Source of the DNA: an uncultured Bacteroidales bacterium
GTDB lineage: Bacteria; Bacteroidota; Bacteroidia; Bacteroidales; Bacteroidaceae
Direction of reading: 5' to 3'
DNA length: 64,000 nt
Assembly (NCBI GenBank): GCA_902775385.1
Contig: CACYMI010000003.1
Coordinates: 1-64,000 of the forward strand
Below the pieces are notes generated by a model. That model was not told the DNA's origin. It saw only the letters and a program-made list of their open reading frames with translations, and did no database searches. Position 1 is the stretch's first letter, and every line of letters starts with the position of its first letter. Made by a program: the position numbers and the translations under genes. This document shows positions 61,195 to 64,000 of the stretch, piece by piece.

Positions 61195-63168
61195 ATGAAT
61201 ATGAATCCGAAAACAATGGAAGCTGACATGCGACTTTTGGAGATATTGTCGCAGACATTCCCAGACATTCAGAGCGCCAGTACAGAGATTATCAATCTGG
61301 AATCCATACTGAATCTGCCCAAGGGGACTGAGCACTTCGTAGCTGATGTACACGGCGAACATGAAGCTTTCCTGCACATCCTGCGGAATGCCAGCGGCAA
61401 CATCAAGCGCAAGGTTAAGGAACTCTTTGCCGAATCACTTACAGAAAAGGAGGTGCGCGAGCTCTGCACCCTTATCTATTACCCGGAGAAGAAACTGGAG
61501 ATGATTAAGGAACGGGCAGACGGGAATCTGAGCCGATACTACGCAGTAACACTCTTCAGGCTGATTCCCGTACTACAGTCCGTAAGCAGCAAATATACCC
61601 GTAGCAAGGTACGCAAGGCTTTGCCCCGGCAATTTGCCTACATTATAGAAGAACTGCTGCATGAGAATCCCATGGACGATGACAAGGAAGCCTACTTCCA
61701 GCGCATCATCGAAACCATCATACAGACAGGCCAGGCCCAGAACTTCATCACCGCCATCTGCAATGTCATCCAACGGCTCAGCATCGACCAGCTTCACATT
61801 TTGGGCGACATCTTCGACAGAGGCCCCGGGGCACATATCATCATGGACTATCTGCTCACCCGCGAGAACTTCGACATACAATGGGGCAACCATGATGCCC
61901 TTTGGATGGGAGCCGCCGCAGGATGCGATCCCTGTATTGCCACTGTCCTGAGGCTGTCCCTGAGATTCGGCAACATGGCCACGCTGGAGGAAGGCTACGG
62001 CATCAACCTGCTGCCCCTGGCCACCTTCGCTATGGAATACTATGCGGAAGACCCCTGCACAGAGTTCATACCGCACACCGACAAACCATTGGACGAGAAA
62101 ACCACCCGCCTGATAGCACAGATGCACAAGGCCATCAGCATTATCCAGTTCAAGTTAGAAGCCCAGACGCGCCTCAATTACCCCGAATGGGAAATGAGCA
62201 ACCGGGGCACGCTGGAGAATATCGACTTCGCAACCGGAGTCTATATCCGGGAAGGACAGGAATACCGGATGAAGGACACAACATTCCCTACCGTTGACCC
62301 TAAGGATCCTTACCGGCTGTCACCCGAGGAGGAAGACCTGGTAGGCAAACTGCACCACTCATTCCGCATTTCCGAGAAACTGCAGAAACACATCCGCTGC
62401 CTGCTCTCACACGGATGCATGTACGGCATATTCAACGGTAACCTGCTCTTCCACGCCTCCATCCCGCTCAATGAGGACGGCACACTCAAGGAAGTGGCCC
62501 TGAACGGCAAACGCTACAAGGGAAAGGAACTCATGCATCACATAGGCATGTATATACGCACAGCCTTTGAGAACGACCTTCCCAAGGCAGAACGGCAGAA
62601 AGCCAGGGACTACTTCTGGTATCTGTGGTGCGGCCCAGACAGTCCCCTTTTCGACAAAGACAGAATGACAACCTTTGAGCGTTACTTTCTTACCGACCAG
62701 ACCCTGTATCACGAAGAGAAAGGTAACTACTACAAGCTACGTGAGAAACCGGAAATCTGCGACAGGATACTGGATGCCTTCGGAGTGAAAGGAGCAAACA
62801 GGCATATCATAAACGGACATGTGCCCGTCCATGCCTCACAGGGCGAGAATCCCATCAAGGCAGACGGTCGCCTTATGGTGATAGACGGCGGGTTCGCCAA
62901 GGCGTATCATGACACGACGGGCATTGCCGGCTACACACTGGTTTATCATAGCCGGGGATTTCTGCTGATTCAGCATGAGCCCTTTACCAGCACCCGTCAG
63001 GCCATCATCAACGAAACGGACATCAAAAGCAGTACGCAGATTGAGGTAATGACCGGAAAGAGGGTTCGCGTCAGGGACACCGACAAGGGCGAAATCCTAC
63101 AACGGCAAATTAAGGAGCTACGAGAGTTGCTCTATGCCTATCAGCATGGTATTATCAAAGAGAAATAA
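61195..63168 (+). CDS. fbp: Fructose-1,6-bisphosphatase, class III
   Basis: 657 residues. Calcineurin-like phosphoesterase motifs with unusual spacing: HFVADVHGEHEAFLHILRNA near 45, LGDIFDRGPGAHIIMDYLLT near 203, IQWGNHDALWMGAAAGCDPC near 230, and later INGHVPVHASQGENPIKADG and MVIDGGFAKAYHDTTGIAGY. The long inserted helical segment and size match the class III enzyme of Firmicutes and Bacteroidota, not the class I/II forms. Converts fructose 1,6-bisphosphate to fructose 6-phosphate in gluconeogenesis. Free-standing unit with terminator at 63173. Confidence 0.95.
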   Translation: MNMNPKTMEADMRLLEILSQTFPDIQSASTEIINLESILNLPKGTEHFVADVHGEHEAFLHILRNASGNIKRKVKELFAESLTEKEVRELCTLIYYPEKKLEMIKERADGNLSRYYAVTLFRLIPVLQSVSSKYTRSKVRKALPRQFAYIIEELLHENPMDDDKEAYFQRIIETIIQTGQAQNFITAICNVIQRLSIDQLHILGDIFDRGPGAHIIMDYLLTRENFDIQWGNHDALWMGAAAGCDPCIATVLRLSLRFGNMATLEEGYGINLLPLATFAMEYYAEDPCTEFIPHTDKPLDEKTTRLIAQMHKAISIIQFKLEAQTRLNYPEWEMSNRGTLENIDFATGVYIREGQEYRMKDTTFPTVDPKDPYRLSPEEEDLVGKLHHSFRISEKLQKHIRCLLSHGCMYGIFNGNLLFHASIPLNEDGTLKEVALNGKRYKGKELMHHIGMYIRTAFENDLPKAERQKARDYFWYLWCGPDSPLFDKDRMTTFERYFLTDQTLYHEEKGNYYKLREKPEICDRILDAFGVKGANRHIINGHVPVHASQGENPIKADGRLMVIDGGFAKAYHDTTGIAGYTLVYHSRGFLLIQHEPFTSTRQAIINETDIKSSTQIEVMTGKRVRVRDTDKGEILQRQIKELRELLYAYQHGIIKEK

Positions 63169-63172
63169 AGTT

Positions 63173-63207
63173 AACGCCTCTCATTAAACAAAGAAATGAG
63201 AGGCGTT
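63173..63207. terminator. Bidirectional terminator
   Basis: A perfect 13-bp stem (63173-63185 with 63195-63207) between the convergent fbp and methyltransferase genes. Confidence 0.85.
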
Positions 63208-63220
63208 GATTTTCTGTATC

Positions 63221-64000
63221 TTATCGTCTTTCCAACAGTACAACATTCTCGACATGCTGCGTATGCGGGAACATATCCACCGGCTGAATCCGCATAACCT
63301 TGTAACTTCCATCGAGTAACTGTAGGTCACGGGCCTGAGTGGCAGGATTACAGCTCACATAGACAATACGTTCAGGACTGGCAAACAGGATAGTGTCTAT
63401 CACATCCTGATGCATACCGGCACGTGGCGGGTCGGTAATAATCACATCAGGCCGGCCGTGCCGCTCAATAAACTCACGGTTCAGGATATCCTTCATATCG
63501 CCCGCATAGAACAGCGTATTGTCAATATTGTTGACCGATGAGTTCACCTTAGCATCCTCAATAGCCTCGGGCACATATTCTATACCTATCACCTTACGGG
63601 CCTTCTTAGCCACGAAGTTGGCAATCGTACCCGTTCCAGTATATAAGTCGTACACCAACTCATTGCCGGTCAGGCCGGCAAAGTCCCTTGCTACCTTATA
63701 TAATTCATAGGCCTGCTCGGTATTGGTCTGATAGAACGACTTGGGGCCGACCTTGAATTTCAGGTCCTCCATCAACTCATAGATATGATCTGTACCAAAA
63801 TAGCACTTCACATCCAGGTCACCGAAGGTATCGTTGCACTTAGGATTATACACATACATAAGGCTGGTAATCCGGGGGAACTGAACATGCATCGCCTCCA
63901 AGAGTCTCATCGCCTCCTCCTTGTCAAAAAGGCTCTCCGTACGGATCTCCTCATCAGCCGCCTCCTTGCTGGCCTCTACATGTGCGGTAGGGCCGAACTG
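63221..64000 (-). CDS. rlmD: 23S rRNA (uracil-C5)-methyltransferase RlmD-type (5' part outside window)
   Basis: The frame is open to the right edge; 259 C-terminal codons are visible. GPKSFYQTNTEQAYELYKVA, SAM-binding VYDLYTGTGTIANFVAKKAR, VIGIEYVPEAIEDAKVNSSV, IITDPPRAGMHQDVIDTILF and the catalytic Cys in RIVYVSCNPATQARDLQLLD, ending MFPHTQHVENVVLLERR with the general-base Glu. Methylates a uridine in 23S rRNA (m5U, position 1939 or 747 type; E. coli numbering). The N-terminal TRAM and 4Fe-4S parts would lie beyond 64000. Confidence 0.93.
   Translation of the reverse strand, partial: QFGPTAHVEASKEAADEEIRTESLFDKEEAMRLLEAMHVQFPRITSLMYVYNPKCNDTFGDLDVKCYFGTDHIYELMEDLKFKVGPKSFYQTNTEQAYELYKVARDFAGLTGNELVYDLYTGTGTIANFVAKKARKVIGIEYVPEAIEDAKVNSSVNNIDNTLFYAGDMKDILNREFIERHGRPDVIITDPPRAGMHQDVIDTILFASPERIVYVSCNPATQARDLQLLDGSYKVMRIQPVDMFPHTQHVENVVLLERR

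Overview
The window looks like a chromosomal segment of a member of the order Bacteroidales, in the Bacteroides/Prevotella group. Three lines of evidence support this. Most intergenic starts carry the Bacteroidota -7 promoter word TAnnTTTG, in places with TTTG about 19 bp upstream. Lineage-typical families are present (DUF4295 next to L33 and L28, DUF4835, DUF3127, PCMD, C10 peptidases, a short MetH without reactivation domain, NspC). Gene order also groups replication and repair genes (dnaN, dnaQ-like, coaBC, recN; recF with DUF721). Species cannot be fixed from the sequence alone.

Layout. 1-2.2 kb: partial nucleotidyltransferase, metallo-hydrolase, a decayed cation-efflux gene and a DUF1349 lipoprotein. 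2.3-12.7 kb: DUF3127 diverging from a tight operon dnaN - exonuclease - coaBC - DUF4835 - recN - dead protease/TPR protein - tilS - zinc-ribbon protein, ending in a ZIP transporter fragment. 13.1-17.9 kb, minus strand: L28/L33/DUF4295, tsaD, map, and a KDPG aldolase/KDG kinase pair. 18.0-21.4 kb: NhaC antiporter, RsiV-like lipoprotein, rsmG, and a metallo-hydrolase broken by an amber codon. 21.4-31.7 kb: GH25 lysozyme-like protein, lon with a damaged 3' end, tgt, LptF/G permease, DEAD-box helicase, ribH, TPR membrane protein, recF and DUF721. 31.6-38.4 kb, minus strand: metH, M16 peptidase, smpB and a DUF1573 protein. 38.5-43.3 kb: ruvC, a double ABC ATPase, and a long decayed reading frame that joins a two-component sensor domain to the tail of a GLUG-like protein. 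43.5-48.6 kb, minus strand: small winged-helix protein, lipoprotein, large C10 cysteine protease with a dockerin-like end, galE. 48.6-54.2 kb, minus strand: complete Rnf operon (rseC-like, rnfB, C, D, G, E, A). 54.4-64 kb: ispE, Gly/Ser/Arg-rich secreted protein, SLC13 carrier preceded by a cobalamin riboswitch, four tRNA genes (Gly, Leu, Leu, Gly), nspC with a PCMD protein, class III fructose bisphosphatase and the 3' part of an RlmD-type methyltransferase.

Most of the window is housekeeping. What stands out is local gene decay: a CDF transporter, a ZIP transporter, a metallo-hydrolase, lon and a sensor gene all carry deletions, frameshifts or stops. Intergenic tracts built from 7- or 8-nt words also stand out, as do a B12 riboswitch in front of a carboxylate carrier, an RnfG with a second flavinylation-like motif at its C-terminus, and a TsaD N-terminus encoded by a GC-rich palindrome. 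I see no CRISPR array, prophage, transposase or integrase. No clearly new multi-gene system is visible; the best leads are the riboswitch context, RnfG, the dead protease/TPR protein and the DUF3127/dnaN pair.
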